DNA from: Thermoplasmata archaeon
Lineage (GTDB): Archaea; Thermoplasmatota; Thermoplasmata; Lutacidiplasmatales; UBA184
Length of the DNA stretch: 46,813 nt
Assembly (NCBI GenBank): GCA_027365105.1
Contig: DAHXNZ010000012.1
Span: 1-46,813, forward strand
Direction: 5' to 3'
The notes beneath the pieces are model-generated. The model did not search any database and was not told the DNA's origin. It saw only the letters and a program-made list of their open reading frames with translations. The first letter of the stretch is position 1. Each line of letters begins with the position of its first letter. Positions 25,102 through 33,240 of this stretch are shown here, in pieces. Position numbers and translations under genes: made by a program.

Positions 25102-25689
25102 TCACTCCTTCCTGAGCCGGATCAGATCTTCCAGCCGCAGGATCCCTTCGAGCATCGCCTCGGGTCGCGGCGGGCAGCCGGCGATGTAGACGTCGACCGG
25201 GACCAGCTTGTCGACGCCCGGAACGACCGAATAGGCGGTGCGGAACGGCCCGCCACCGGTCGCGCAGTTGCCCATGGCGATCACCCACTTCGGCTCCGGC
25301 ATCTGCTCGTAGAGCGTGATGAGCTTGTGGGCCACCTTCCAGGTCACGGTCCCGTTGACGATCATGAGGTCGCACTGCCGCGGGGAGGACCGGGGAACGA
25401 CGCCGAACCGTTCCGCGTCCCACCTCGCCCCGAACGCCGCGGCAAACTCGATGGCGCAGCAGGCCAGGCCCCAGTGGAGCGGGAAGAGCGAGTTGCGGCC
25501 GGCCCAGTTGAAGACCGGGCGAATGAGCTTCGATTGGCCCTGCTCGGCGATCAGCGAGGTCAGGGCCTCCTTCGCCGCGGGAATGAACTCTCGGGACCGG
25601 AGCGCTTCGATTTCGACGAACGGGACGGCGGCTTCGCCGGCCCCAGGGAGCTCCCCACGGACCCCCTTCGTTTCCGGTGCGGCGCTCAT
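25102..25689 (-). CDS. nuoB: Complex I subunit B (N2 cluster)
   Basis: Carries the terminal [4Fe-4S] cluster N2 that reduces quinone. The 195-residue protein shows the cluster ligands Cys77-Cys78 (GLACCAIE), Cys142 (GNCATGG) and Cys172 (GCPPRPE). An N-terminal extension of about 45 residues precedes the conserved fold. ATG at 25689 overlaps the nuoA stop (ATGA). Confidence 0.97.
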   Translation of the reverse strand: MSAAPETKGVRGELPGAGEAAVPFVEIEALRSREFIPAAKEALTSLIAEQGQSKLIRPVFNWAGRNSLFPLHWGLACCAIEFAAAFGARWDAERFGVVPRSSPRQCDLMIVNGTVTWKVAHKLITLYEQMPEPKWVIAMGNCATGGGPFRTAYSVVPGVDKLVPVDVYIAGCPPRPEAMLEGILRLEDLIRLRKE

Positions 25690-26051
25690 ACGACCCAGCG
25701 CTTCTCCCCGCTCAACGCGTAGTAGATCCCGGCCAGCGCGAGGGCCGTGAAGGCGAAGGCGATGAACGCCGGATACCAGGCCGAATTCGGCCCCCGGAAA
25801 TTGAGCCCCCAGAGGGCGAGGAGAAAGCCCAGGACATCGACGGCGACGAAGACAATCGCAAAGGTGTAGTGCTGGGTGGGAAAATCGATCTGGGCCTCAC
25901 CTTCCGCTTCCTCCCCGCACTCGTAGGTCGTCCGTTGGAGGTAACTTTTGCGCCGGGGCGCGCCGAGAGTACGGTTCGCGACGATCGAGCCGCCTCCGAA
26001 GGCGGCGGCAATCGCGGCGAAGACCAAAAACGTCTCGATTCCTGCGCCCAT
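25686..26051 (-). CDS. nuoA: Complex I subunit A
   Basis: Small membrane subunit with three helices beside the quinone site. The 121-residue protein has the conserved [11 protein letters not shown] loop (residues about 43-53, with the family cysteine) and the charged helix [19 protein letters not shown]. It is the first gene of the nuo operon; its ATG at 26051 sits about 40-50 nt after a strong TATA element, implying a leader of roughly 15-20 nt. Confidence 0.96.
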   Translation of the reverse strand: MGAGIETFLVFAAIAAAFGGGSIVANRTLGAPRRKSYLQRTTYECGEEAEGEAQIDFPTQHYTFAIVFVAVDVLGFLLALWGLNFRGPNSAWYPAFIAFAFTALALAGIYYALSGEKRWVV

Positions 26052-26090
26052 GACCTCAGGATTCCTACGCCGGGGGCGCGAGCAAAAGTG

Positions 26091-26100
26091 CTTATTTAAC
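26091..26100 (-). promoter_or_regulatory. TATA element of the nuo operon
   Basis: Minus-strand GTTAAATAAG is the clearest AT-rich element near nuoA and would start transcription near 26070, just before the ATG at 26051. It likely drives nuoA through the polyprenyl synthase gene, about 12.5 kb. Confidence 0.65.
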
Positions 26101-26221
26101 GCCTAAGGCAACGAAGAGGCCGACCGCCTGTGGAGTGTCGTGGTCCGACACGCCCGGCCTTCCGCGGTACGGCGATCGATCGGGAGAACGCGCCGAGTGC
26201 GGGGGCGGCGGGATCCGGATC

Positions 26222-27034
26222 TCACGGCGCGGGAAACCGGGGCGTCCGCTTCTCGACGAACGCGCGGATTCCCTCGGGAAGTTCGGGCCCCCGGGCCGCC
26301 TCGACCGCGGACCTCCGCTCCAGGACCATCTGGGCGTCGAGGCCTTCCGAAAAGGCCGAAAGCATCAGCAGCTTCATCGTGCCGTACTCTCGGGTCGGCC
26401 CTTGGGAGAGTTGCCGTGCCCATTCGGAGGCCCGCTCCGAGAGTTCGGCCGGGGCACAGACCTCATGGACCAAGCCGAGGCTGCGGGCCGAGGCGGCGGT
26501 GAGCCGGGCATTCTGGAACAGGAGCTCCTGGGCCCCCCCGATGCCGAGGTAATGCGGCAGAAGATAGGTGAGGCCGCCATCGGGTACCGCCCCGAGCTGG
26601 GGGAACGCCGGCACCAGAAGGGCCCCTTCGCTTGCGATCCGCCAATCGCAAGCCAAGGCCAAGGATAGACCACCCCCCGCGGCCACCCCGGGCAGGGCCG
26701 CCACGACCGGCTTCGGCATATTCATGATGGTGCGCACGGAAAGCTCCTGCTCCCCCGTGAGCTCGTGGAACAACCGGTCGAGGGTCCCCGCCTTCCGGTG
26801 CTCTTCCATCACGGCGACGTCCCCCCCGGCACAGAACGCCGATCCCGCCCCGGTCAGCAGGACGCACCGTACCGAACGGTCCAGCGCCGCGGCTTCCAGC
26901 TCGTGCCGCAGCCATCGGAACGACGGGACGTCCAACGCGTTGAGTCGTTCGGGGCGATCGATCGTCACGATCGATACCGATCCGTCGCGCTCGACGCGGA
27001 CGGGAAATCGGGGGGGCTCGGGGGCCGCGGTCAA
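26222..27034 (-). CDS. Enoyl-CoA hydratase/isomerase (crotonase) family protein
   Basis: A 270-residue crotonase-fold protein acting on CoA thioesters. It has the N-terminal VTIDRPERLNALD segment, the oxyanion-hole blocks GAGSAFCAGGDV and GVAAGGGLSLALACD, and a C-terminal trimerisation helix region. The first catalytic glutamate of classical hydratases is replaced in AAGGGLSL, and the second block reads LGAVPDGGLTYLLP with an Asp as in PaaG-type isomerases. So an isomerase-like activity is more likely than hydration; substrate unknown. Start is TTG at 27034, 12 nt after the SPFH gene stop, so it is probably co-transcribed with the nfeD-SPFH pair. Confidence 0.9.
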   Translation of the reverse strand: MTAAPEPPRFPVRVERDGSVSIVTIDRPERLNALDVPSFRWLRHELEAAALDRSVRCVLLTGAGSAFCAGGDVAVMEEHRKAGTLDRLFHELTGEQELSVRTIMNMPKPVVAALPGVAAGGGLSLALACDWRIASEGALLVPAFPQLGAVPDGGLTYLLPHYLGIGGAQELLFQNARLTAASARSLGLVHEVCAPAELSERASEWARQLSQGPTREYGTMKLLMLSAFSEGLDAQMVLERRSAVEAARGPELPEGIRAFVEKRTPRFPAP

Positions 27035-27046
27035 GGGCGCCCCGGG

Positions 27047-28315
27047 TCAGGCAGAAGGGGAAGGGGTCGATTTCCGGTTCTGGGTTGGCGCAGGCGCGGG
27101 GGGCGGAGGAGGCGGAGGAGGCGGAGAGAGTGATGCCGCGGCGGGAGGGGCGCCCTTCGGCCCAGGAGGCGGGGATGGGGGGGGTGCCAGTTCGTCCGCG
27201 GGAGGGAGCTCCGGACCGGCCGCCGCTTTGGACAGTCGGTCCGAGTAGGGCTGGACCATGGACGTCGACTCGTCGGACTCGGCCTTGATCTCGTCCTCGA
27301 TGGATTTGATCTCCGTCAGCAACTCCTCTTGCTTGGGGATCGGACCCAGGATATTGTCGATGCTGCCGATCTGCTTTTCGAGGTCGTCCAACGAGTTGAG
27401 CGTCCGGTCGGGCACCTGGCGCGAAGTGCCGAGGTACTCCGAAGCGCCCTCCATCAAGCGGGAGAATTCGAAGGGGAACAGAATCTTGGTCGCCTGTCCG
27501 TCTCCGACCTTCGCCACAGTATCCAGGGAAAGGACGGTGAGCGCCTTGGCATCGAGTGTGCCCGCGCCGAGGGCCAGAATCCGCAGCCGCTGCGCCTCTC
27601 CCTGCGCCTCGAGGATGGTGGCCATCCGGGACCCTTCAGCCTCGAGGATCTTCGACTGGCGAACCCCTTCCGCCTGTAGGATGCGCGACCGCTTCTGGCC
27701 CTCCGAGACCAGGATCGCGCTCCGCTTCTCCCCGTCCGCCCGGAGCACCGCAGCCCGCCGCTGCCGTTCGGCGGAGGTCTGCTCCTCCATCGCGGCCTTG
27801 ACCGGCCCGACCGGATCGACCTCCTTGATTTCGACGGCCTCGACCCGGACTCCCCATCGATCGGTTGCCTCGTCGAGGATGTCCCGCAGCCGGGTGTTGA
27901 TGCGCTCCCGGTTGTACAGGACCTCGTCCAGCTCCATGTCGCCGATGACCGACCGCAGGGTCGTCTGGGCCAGCGCGACCGTCGCGACATGGTAGTCCTG
28001 GACCTTGAAGATCGCATTGGTGGCATCGACCACCTTGATGTAGATGATCGCGTCGACGTTCGTTGGGGAGTTGTCCTTGGTAATGACCTCCTGCCGGGGG
28101 ACCTCCAACACCTGAGTCCGGATGTCCAGCTTCCTCACTTGGGCAATGGGGCTGACCCAGTGGAAGCCCGGGTTGATCACATACTTGAAGGATCCCAGAA
28201 TCGTGACGATTCCCTGCTGGTAGGGCTGGATGGTGTACGACATCCGGATCAGAATGATCAGTAGGACAAAAATCACAAGGACAACGAGGGCCGCCACGAC
28301 TCCAGAATCGACCAT
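27047..28315 (-). CDS. SPFH/stomatin-family membrane protein with proline-rich tail
   Basis: A 422-residue stomatin/prohibitin-type protein that would form a membrane-attached oligomeric ring. An N-terminal hydrophobic segment (residues about 5-25) anchors it, then the SPFH domain (IQPYQQGIVTILGSF, FHWVSPI, AIIYIKV) and a heptad-like Ala/Glu/Gln/Arg-rich helix (about 170-245). The C-terminus is unusual: an acidic region then a Pro/Ala/Ser-rich tail with runs of up to nine prolines. ATG at 28315 is chosen because it starts directly at the membrane segment and avoids overlap with nfeD, which ends 43 nt upstream. The nfeD neighbour is the classical partner gene. Confidence 0.92.
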   Translation of the reverse strand: MVDSGVVAALVVLVIFVLLIILIRMSYTIQPYQQGIVTILGSFKYVINPGFHWVSPIAQVRKLDIRTQVLEVPRQEVITKDNSPTNVDAIIYIKVVDATNAIFKVQDYHVATVALAQTTLRSVIGDMELDEVLYNRERINTRLRDILDEATDRWGVRVEAVEIKEVDPVGPVKAAMEEQTSAERQRRAAVLRADGEKRSAILVSEGQKRSRILQAEGVRQSKILEAEGSRMATILEAQGEAQRLRILALGAGTLDAKALTVLSLDTVAKVGDGQATKILFPFEFSRLMEGASEYLGTSRQVPDRTLNSLDDLEKQIGSIDNILGPIPKQEELLTEIKSIEDEIKAESDESTSMVQPYSDRLSKAAAGPELPPADELAPPPSPPPGPKGAPPAAASLSPPPPPPPPPAPAPTQNRKSTPSPSA

Positions 28316-28358
28316 CGGGTATCGGCCCCCGAACTCGAGGAGGACCTTAAAGGTCTCG

Positions 28359-28835
28359 CTAGGGAGTCGCGACCGGCTGATTGGGGGGATCCAGGGCGAC
28401 CTCGACCGATACCCCGCCCGCATTCACCACCCGGATGCGGGCCCCGACCGGGATCTCACGGTCGGCCCTTGCCGACCAGATCTCGGAATCAATCCGCACC
28501 TTGCCCCGGAGGGAGTCGGGAACGACCGTCGTCGTCACCACGCCCACCTTCCCGATGAGTCCGGCCGCGGTGGCAGCGATCGGAGGATGCTCGGGGGCGA
28601 TATGACGGTAGTACGGGATCTCGGCCAGCGCGGCCAGCAGAGCCACGACCACGATGGCGATCGGGCCGTAATCGCTGTCCAGGAGTCCGCTGGGATAGAT
28701 CAGGTAGAATAGCCCGACCACGACCAGGATCGATCCCGGTATCAGCAGGATCGCCCCGGGGTGGAAGAACTCGAAGACGATGAGGGCGATCCCGACGATC
28801 ACGATGATGACGCCCAGCGCCTCGTTGATGGCCAT
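28359..28835 (-). CDS. nfeD: NfeD-like membrane protein (short form)
   Basis: A 158-residue NfeD of the short type, lacking the N-terminal ClpP-like protease domain of the long form. Three hydrophobic segments occupy residues about 8-75 (ALGVIIVIVGIALIVFEFF; AILLIPGSILVVVGLFYLI; a third near 55-75) and a C-terminal OB-fold follows (LIGKVGVVTTTV, PVGARIRVVN). NfeD-stomatin pairs are a conserved unit thought to work in membrane quality control or microdomains. ATG at 28835 is selected by the TATA element 23-31 nt upstream and by the membrane segment directly behind it. Confidence 0.9.
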   Translation of the reverse strand: MAINEALGVIIVIVGIALIVFEFFHPGAILLIPGSILVVVGLFYLIYPSGLLDSDYGPIAIVVVALLAALAEIPYYRHIAPEHPPIAATAAGLIGKVGVVTTTVVPDSLRGKVRIDSEIWSARADREIPVGARIRVVNAGGVSVEVALDPPNQPVATP

Positions 28836-28856
28836 GGAGGGGTGTACAGCCGGGCC

Positions 28857-28866
28857 CCCTATAGAT
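28857..28866 (-). promoter_or_regulatory. TATA-like element of nfeD-SPFH
   Basis: Minus-strand AATCTATAGG about 23-31 nt before the nfeD ATG at 28835, consistent with a leaderless transcript. Confidence 0.55.
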
Positions 28867-28948
28867 TCGCCGTCCGGCGCGTTCCCGACCCGACCGGGAG
28901 AGGTGGGCCGCCTCTCGGGCGGCTCCCGGGTCCCGCCGGGGCGATTCC

Positions 28949-29509
28949 TCAACGGATGTAGCGGTCTGTGGCGGCCCGGTCAAAATCCCGGACGGGTCGG
29001 ATCCGACGTCCGTCGCCGGGCGTGATGGTCGCGAACTCCGGGTACATGCTCCAGAGGTCCCCCTCGGCCATCCGCGTCGCGAGGTGGGCCGGCCCGAAAC
29101 TCGCCCGGGCGACCCGGGCGGTCCACCGGCGCGCCGACGCCTCGTCCAGAAAACCCAGGGTATGCAGGTACTCGTGGGTCAGGACGACAAAGACGAAGGC
29201 ATTGAACTCCCGGGGGGAACCGCGCCGGCGCATCAGGTCGACCATCCCCTGGTTCATGACGATGAAGTTGCCGGCCACCTGCCAGTACGCCCCGAGGCCG
29301 GGCGGGAGATCGGCCAGGGCGAGGCTGAGTCCGTAGCGCTCGCGGCCCAGGACCGCCTCGGCCGCCCGTCGGACGACGCGGAAGATCTGGTCCCATCCCA
29401 TCGGGACATCCAGGGCGTCCGAGAGGCCAGTGACGGTGGGGCCATCCGGGGAGGTCGGCCCGGGTTCTCCCCGGGCCGGCCCGGAGGCGAAGTCGGCGGG
29501 ACCCATCAT
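28949..29509 (-). CDS. Small protein with metzincin-type zinc protease motif
   Basis: A 186-residue protein of unrecognised family with THEYLHTLGFLDE: His112, Glu113, His116, Gly119 and Asp122 give HExxHxxGxxD, the zinc-binding pattern of metzincins with Asp as third ligand (as in snapalysins). SMYPEF near residue 154 could supply the Met-turn. No signal peptide is evident, so it may be cytoplasmic, unlike most secreted metzincins. Residues 38-110 are predicted helical/beta, with GNFIVMNQGMVDLM before the motif. ATG at 29509 has a TATA-like CCTAAGAAG 22-30 nt upstream. Substrate unknown; the activity is inferred from the motif only. Confidence 0.75.
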   Translation of the reverse strand: MMGPADFASGPARGEPGPTSPDGPTVTGLSDALDVPMGWDQIFRVVRRAAEAVLGRERYGLSLALADLPPGLGAYWQVAGNFIVMNQGMVDLMRRRGSPREFNAFVFVVLTHEYLHTLGFLDEASARRWTARVARASFGPAHLATRMAEGDLWSMYPEFATITPGDGRRIRPVRDFDRAATDRYIR

Positions 29510-29604
29510 GGCCGGAGAGGGGCCCCGGCTTCTTAGGTGCGCCGTTACCCGAGATTCATCGGGTTCCTCCGGGAACCCGACGGGGCTCCCGGCCGCTCCG
29601 GCAA

Positions 29605-29613
29605 CGCTTAGAG
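29605..29613 (+). promoter_or_regulatory. TATA-like element of rio1-KH-priS
   Basis: CGCTTAGAG lies 24-32 nt before the ATG at 29637, supporting a leaderless start. It faces away from the metalloprotease promoter at about 29531-29539. Confidence 0.45.
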
Positions 29614-29636
29614 GGCGCCCGGGCCTTCCGGGGCAG

Positions 29637-30428
29637 ATGCCCCGAGTCGAGGAGATGGTGTACCCGCGCCGGCGGGAGCGGTTCGAAGACCGTCGGAAGG
29701 AGCGCGCGGACCGTAAACTCCTCGACGACTTCTTCGACCACCCGACGCTGCTGACTATCTCGGGCCTCATCAGCTCCGGGGCGTTCCAGCAGCTCGACTT
29801 TCCGGTGGCGACGGGCAAGGAGGGAGGGGTCTTCCGCGCGAGTTCCGAGGACGGGTTCCGGGCGGTCAAGGTCTATCGGATCGGCAACAGCTCCTACCGG
29901 CGTCTGCCGGCCTATGCGCTCGACGAACTTCGACGGGAGACCAGCCTGCACAACTTCACGAGCCTCATCGTGGCCTGGACCCGCCGGGAACATACCTTGC
30001 TCGGTCGGCTCGTCGAAGCCGGGGTCCGGGTCCCCCGTCCCTATGCCCACCGCCGCAACGTGCTCGTCATGGAGTACCTCGGAGACCACGACGGACCGGC
30101 GCCGCGGCTCCTCGACGCCCCCCTGGACGACCCGGCCGGCGCCTGGGCCTCGGTCCGGGCCCAGATCCGTAAGCTGACCCTCACCGCCCGCCTGGTCCAC
30201 GGCGACCTTTCCCCCTACAACACCCTCTGGTTCGACGGGGGGCCGGTCCTGATTGACGTCGCCCAGGCGGTCGCGATCGACCACCCGGCCGCCTACCCGC
30301 TCCTCGAGCGGGATCTGGAGAACTTCGCGGCCTTCTTCCGCCGGCGGGGCGTGGAGGCCGAAGTGGACGACCTCCTCCGCGAAGCGGCGGCCCTGATCCC
30401 CGATCCCGCCCCCCGGGGGCTCCGATGA
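29637..30428 (+). CDS. rio1: RIO1-type serine/threonine kinase
   Basis: An atypical kinase needed for late maturation of the small ribosomal subunit. The 263-residue protein has the RIO1 nucleotide loop VATGKEGGVF (in place of STGKEA), the ATP-binding lysine in RAVKVYRI (Lys78), the catalytic loop LVHGDLSPYNTL and the metal-binding IDVAQAV. The N-terminal part lacks the winged helix of RIO2, supporting RIO1. It is preceded by a leaderless-type promoter; the stop overlaps the KH gene start (ATGA). A second ATG at 29655 is an alternative start. Confidence 0.95.
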   Translation: MPRVEEMVYPRRRERFEDRRKERADRKLLDDFFDHPTLLTISGLISSGAFQQLDFPVATGKEGGVFRASSEDGFRAVKVYRIGNSSYRRLPAYALDELRRETSLHNFTSLIVAWTRREHTLLGRLVEAGVRVPRPYAHRRNVLVMEYLGDHDGPAPRLLDAPLDDPAGAWASVRAQIRKLTLTARLVHGDLSPYNTLWFDGGPVLIDVAQAVAIDHPAAYPLLERDLENFAAFFRRRGVEAEVDDLLREAAALIPDPAPRGLR

Positions 30429-31000
30429 CGGAGGCCTACGCCCGCGTCCCCGACGACCGGATCGCGGTCGTCATCGGGCGGGAGGGCCGGACCTGCTCGG
30501 AGATCGCCCGGCGGACCGGCACCCGGCTGCGGATCGACGCCGAGGAAGGCGAGGTCGAGATCGTCGGACCGGAGACCGACCCCATCGCCGTCCTCAAGGC
30601 GCGGGACATCGTCCTCGCGATCGGTCGGGGCTTCTCGCCCGAGCGGGCGTTCCGTCTGCTCGCGGACGACTGCTTCTTCGGCGTGGTCGAGATCAAGTCG
30701 ATCTCCCGGCAGCACGACAAGGCCGGGCTCCGACGGGTGCGCTCCCGCCTGATCGGGACCGACGGCAAGGCCCGTCGACGGGTCGAGGAACTCTCGGGGG
30801 CCTCGGTGAGCGTCTACGGTTCGACGGTGGGCTTGATCGGCAACGAGCGGCAGCTCGAGCACGCGACCCGGGCCGTCGAACTGCTCCTGCGGGGCAGCGA
30901 ACACTCGACCGTCTTCCACATGCTGAGCCGGCTGCGCCGGGAGGAGGCACTGGAAGAGGCCCTCGCCCCGCCGCCGGTCCCGGACGACGGTCCGGACTGA
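30425..31000 (+). CDS. KH-domain RNA-binding protein, Pno1/Dim2 type
   Basis: A 191-residue protein with two KH domains. The first has IGREGRTCSEIARRTGT near residue 18; the second has IGTDGKARRRVEELSG near residue 108 with the GxxG loop GTDG. Archaeal homologs of Pno1/Dim2 bind the 3' end of 16S rRNA during small-subunit assembly and work with RIO1, which fits the ATGA overlap with rio1. The downstream primase gene starts 3 nt after the stop. Confidence 0.93.
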   Translation: MTEAYARVPDDRIAVVIGREGRTCSEIARRTGTRLRIDAEEGEVEIVGPETDPIAVLKARDIVLAIGRGFSPERAFRLLADDCFFGVVEIKSISRQHDKAGLRRVRSRLIGTDGKARRRVEELSGASVSVYGSTVGLIGNERQLEHATRAVELLLRGSEHSTVFHMLSRLRREEALEEALAPPPVPDDGPD

Positions 31001-31003
31001 CCC

Positions 31004-32230
31004 ATGTCCAAAGATGCTCCCCTGGACGCGGCGACCCTGGCCTGGGCCCGGGAGCGGTTTGCCCGCTACTACCGCGACCATCGAATCCCCCCGCCGCCCC
31101 GGTTTGCGCGCCGGGAGTTCGCCTGGTTCCCGTTTGCCTCCGAGACCTCGATGCGCCGGCACATCGCCTGGGGGTCGGCCGACGAGTTCCAGCAGTTCGT
31201 TCCGCGCGAGGTCCCCCGGCACCTCTACTATTCGACGGCGTACTACCGGGTACCGGCCCATCCCAAGATGGCCGAGAAGGAGTGGCAGGGCGCCGACCTG
31301 ATCTTCGATCTCGACGCGGACCACCTCCGGGGGGCGTCGGACCAGACCTACGCGGAGCAGCTGGTCCATGTGAAGGCCGGGCTCGTCCGGCTCCTCGACG
31401 ACTTCCTCTTCGGGGACTTCGGGATCGACCCCGGCCAGACGGAGATCACCTTCTCGGGGGGCCGGGGCTACCACGTCAAGGTCCGGTCGGAGGGGTGGCT
31501 GTCGCTCACCAGCCCCGAGCGGCGCGATCTCGTCGACTACATCCTCGGCACCGGCTTCGACCCCCTGGAGGTCATCGAACCGCCCGAGCGCCCGGCCGGA
31601 CCCCGACGCGCGCCGGGGGGTCGTCGGATCCGTCCCCCCTGGCCCGATCCCGAGGCGCCCGGGTGGGCCGGGCGGACCACCCGGGCCATCCTCGCCGTGC
31701 TCGCCCGATGGGAAGGCGAAGGGACCGAAGCGGTCGCCGGGGAGCTCCGGACCATGGGGCTCCCGGCCGCCCCGGCGGCCCGGTGGGCAGAGCGGCTGGT
31801 CGAACGGGGCGGCATCGAACGGATCCGCCAGAGCCGACGGTTTGACGTCTTCAAGGAGGATTTCCCTCCGCAGGCCATCCGGGCGATGGTGGGCCAGGCG
31901 GCCATCGAAGTCCAGGGCGAAACCGACGCCCCGGTCACGACCGACATCCACCGGCTGATCCGGCTCCCCTCGTCGCTCCACGGGGGGACCGGATTTCGGG
32001 TCGTGCCCCTCGACCGGGACCGACTCGCCGACTTCGATCCCCTGACCGACGCCCGCGCGCCGTTCGGGGACGAGCCGATCGAGCGGGTGGAGTTCCAACG
32101 CACTGTGCGCTATCCCTTCCGGGACCCGCCGGTCCGGGGATCGGCCGGATCGACCGACGAACTGCCTACGGCGATCGCGCTGTTCCTGGTCCTTCGGGGG
32201 GAGGCGGTGCCTCGGCCGCGACCGGGATGA
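31004..32230 (+). CDS. priS: DNA primase small catalytic subunit
   Basis: Catalytic subunit of the archaeo-eukaryotic primase. The 408-residue protein has the catalytic triad block LIFDLDADHL, the SGGRGYHVKV motif and IHRLIRLPSSLHGGTGF near residue 315, all in family order. ATG at 31004 follows the KH gene by 3 nt. The C-terminal last 22 codons overlap the end of the convergent FAH-family gene by 65 nt, an unusually long convergent overlap. The large subunit PriL is not in the window. Confidence 0.96.
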   Translation: MSKDAPLDAATLAWARERFARYYRDHRIPPPPRFARREFAWFPFASETSMRRHIAWGSADEFQQFVPREVPRHLYYSTAYYRVPAHPKMAEKEWQGADLIFDLDADHLRGASDQTYAEQLVHVKAGLVRLLDDFLFGDFGIDPGQTEITFSGGRGYHVKVRSEGWLSLTSPERRDLVDYILGTGFDPLEVIEPPERPAGPRRAPGGRRIRPPWPDPEAPGWAGRTTRAILAVLARWEGEGTEAVAGELRTMGLPAAPAARWAERLVERGGIERIRQSRRFDVFKEDFPPQAIRAMVGQAAIEVQGETDAPVTTDIHRLIRLPSSLHGGTGFRVVPLDRDRLADFDPLTDARAPFGDEPIERVEFQRTVRYPFRDPPVRGSAGSTDELPTAIALFLVLRGEAVPRPRPG

Positions 32231-33170
32231 CCAGCCGTCCGATCCGGTCGATCGTTGCCTCGATCCGGTCCCCGGGCTTGAGCCGACGCGACTCGTTGCC
32301 GAACTCGAAGCCCGGAGCCCCGGCGATCGTGCCGAGGGAAACCAGATCGCCCGGCTCGAAGGTGATCCCCTGGGAGAGGTGGGCGAGCACCTCGGGGATC
32401 CGGAAGAGGTAGTCGTCGGTCGTGCCGACCTGGCGGGTCGTGCCGCCGACCTTGAGTTCCATCGCGAGCGGGTAGGGTTCGCCCACCTCCTCCTTGGGGA
32501 CGATCCACGGACCGACGGCCATCGACGCGTCGAACCCCTTGCCCATCACCCAGTCGACCGGCCCTTCGGCCGGATACTGAAGGTCCCGGTACCCCATGTC
32601 CAGGCCGATGGTGTACCCCGCGACGTACTCCATCGCGCGCGCGGCGGGGATGTGTTTGCCCCTCCGGCCCAGCACGATGGCGAGTTCGACCTCGACGTCC
32701 GGGAACCGGCCGGCCCCGTGGGCCACGAGCGGCTCGCTCGGTCCGACGAGGCTGTTGGAGAACCGGGTGAACGCGTACGGCTGCTTCGGGGGGGCCTTCT
32801 GTTGCTCGGCCACGTGGCCGCGGCTGTTCGACGCGAGGCAGTAGATCTTCGCTCCCGCGGTGACCGGGGCCAGCAGTTGGACCCCCTCCTCCGGCTTGAA
32901 GAGATAGCGGGCTCCGGTGGCGGCCCGGGGCGTCCATCCCATCTTGCGTCTCCGGTCGATGTACTCGATGATCTTGCGGGTCAGCTCCACCGAATCGGCC
33001 CCCCCGGCGAAGAACGCCCGCATGTCCCTGAACCGGCTCGGGTCGGCCCCCTTGACGGGGTTGACGCCCAGGTAGTCCCGGCAGGCGGTGTCCAGGTCGA
33101 TGTACTCGTTCGAGTCGGTCAGCATTCCGAAGTGGAACTGGTCGGCCAGCTGAAAGTGGACAAGCTTCAT
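32166..33170 (-). CDS. Fumarylacetoacetate hydrolase (FAH) family protein
   Basis: A 334-residue member of the FAH superfamily, which hydrolyses or decarboxylates beta-diketo acids with a divalent metal. The C-terminal FAH domain contains DVEVELAIVLGRRGKHI with acidic metal ligands, VAGYTIGLDMGYRDLQ and GDLVSLGTIAGAPGFEFG. The N-terminal about 100 residues form the usual cap region. Exact substrate cannot be told from sequence. Its 3' end overlaps priS by 65 nt. A TATA-like CGCTTATCAA at 33207-33216 lies before the ATG at 33170 with a short leader. Confidence 0.9.
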   Translation of the reverse strand: MKLVHFQLADQFHFGMLTDSNEYIDLDTACRDYLGVNPVKGADPSRFRDMRAFFAGGADSVELTRKIIEYIDRRRKMGWTPRAATGARYLFKPEEGVQLLAPVTAGAKIYCLASNSRGHVAEQQKAPPKQPYAFTRFSNSLVGPSEPLVAHGAGRFPDVEVELAIVLGRRGKHIPAARAMEYVAGYTIGLDMGYRDLQYPAEGPVDWVMGKGFDASMAVGPWIVPKEEVGEPYPLAMELKVGGTTRQVGTTDDYLFRIPEVLAHLSQGITFEPGDLVSLGTIAGAPGFEFGNESRRLKPGDRIEATIDRIGRLVIPVAAEAPPPPEGPGTARSP

Positions 33171-33240
33171 GGGATTCCGCCCTGCGGGCTCCCGGAACCG
33201 TTCCCGTTGATAAGCGGTGCGGCCGCGGCCCGGACCGGAG

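Noticed and set aside
30293-32098. Minus-strand frame of 601 codons opposite the KH and priS genes
   Set aside because: Shadow of two genes with strong domain evidence.
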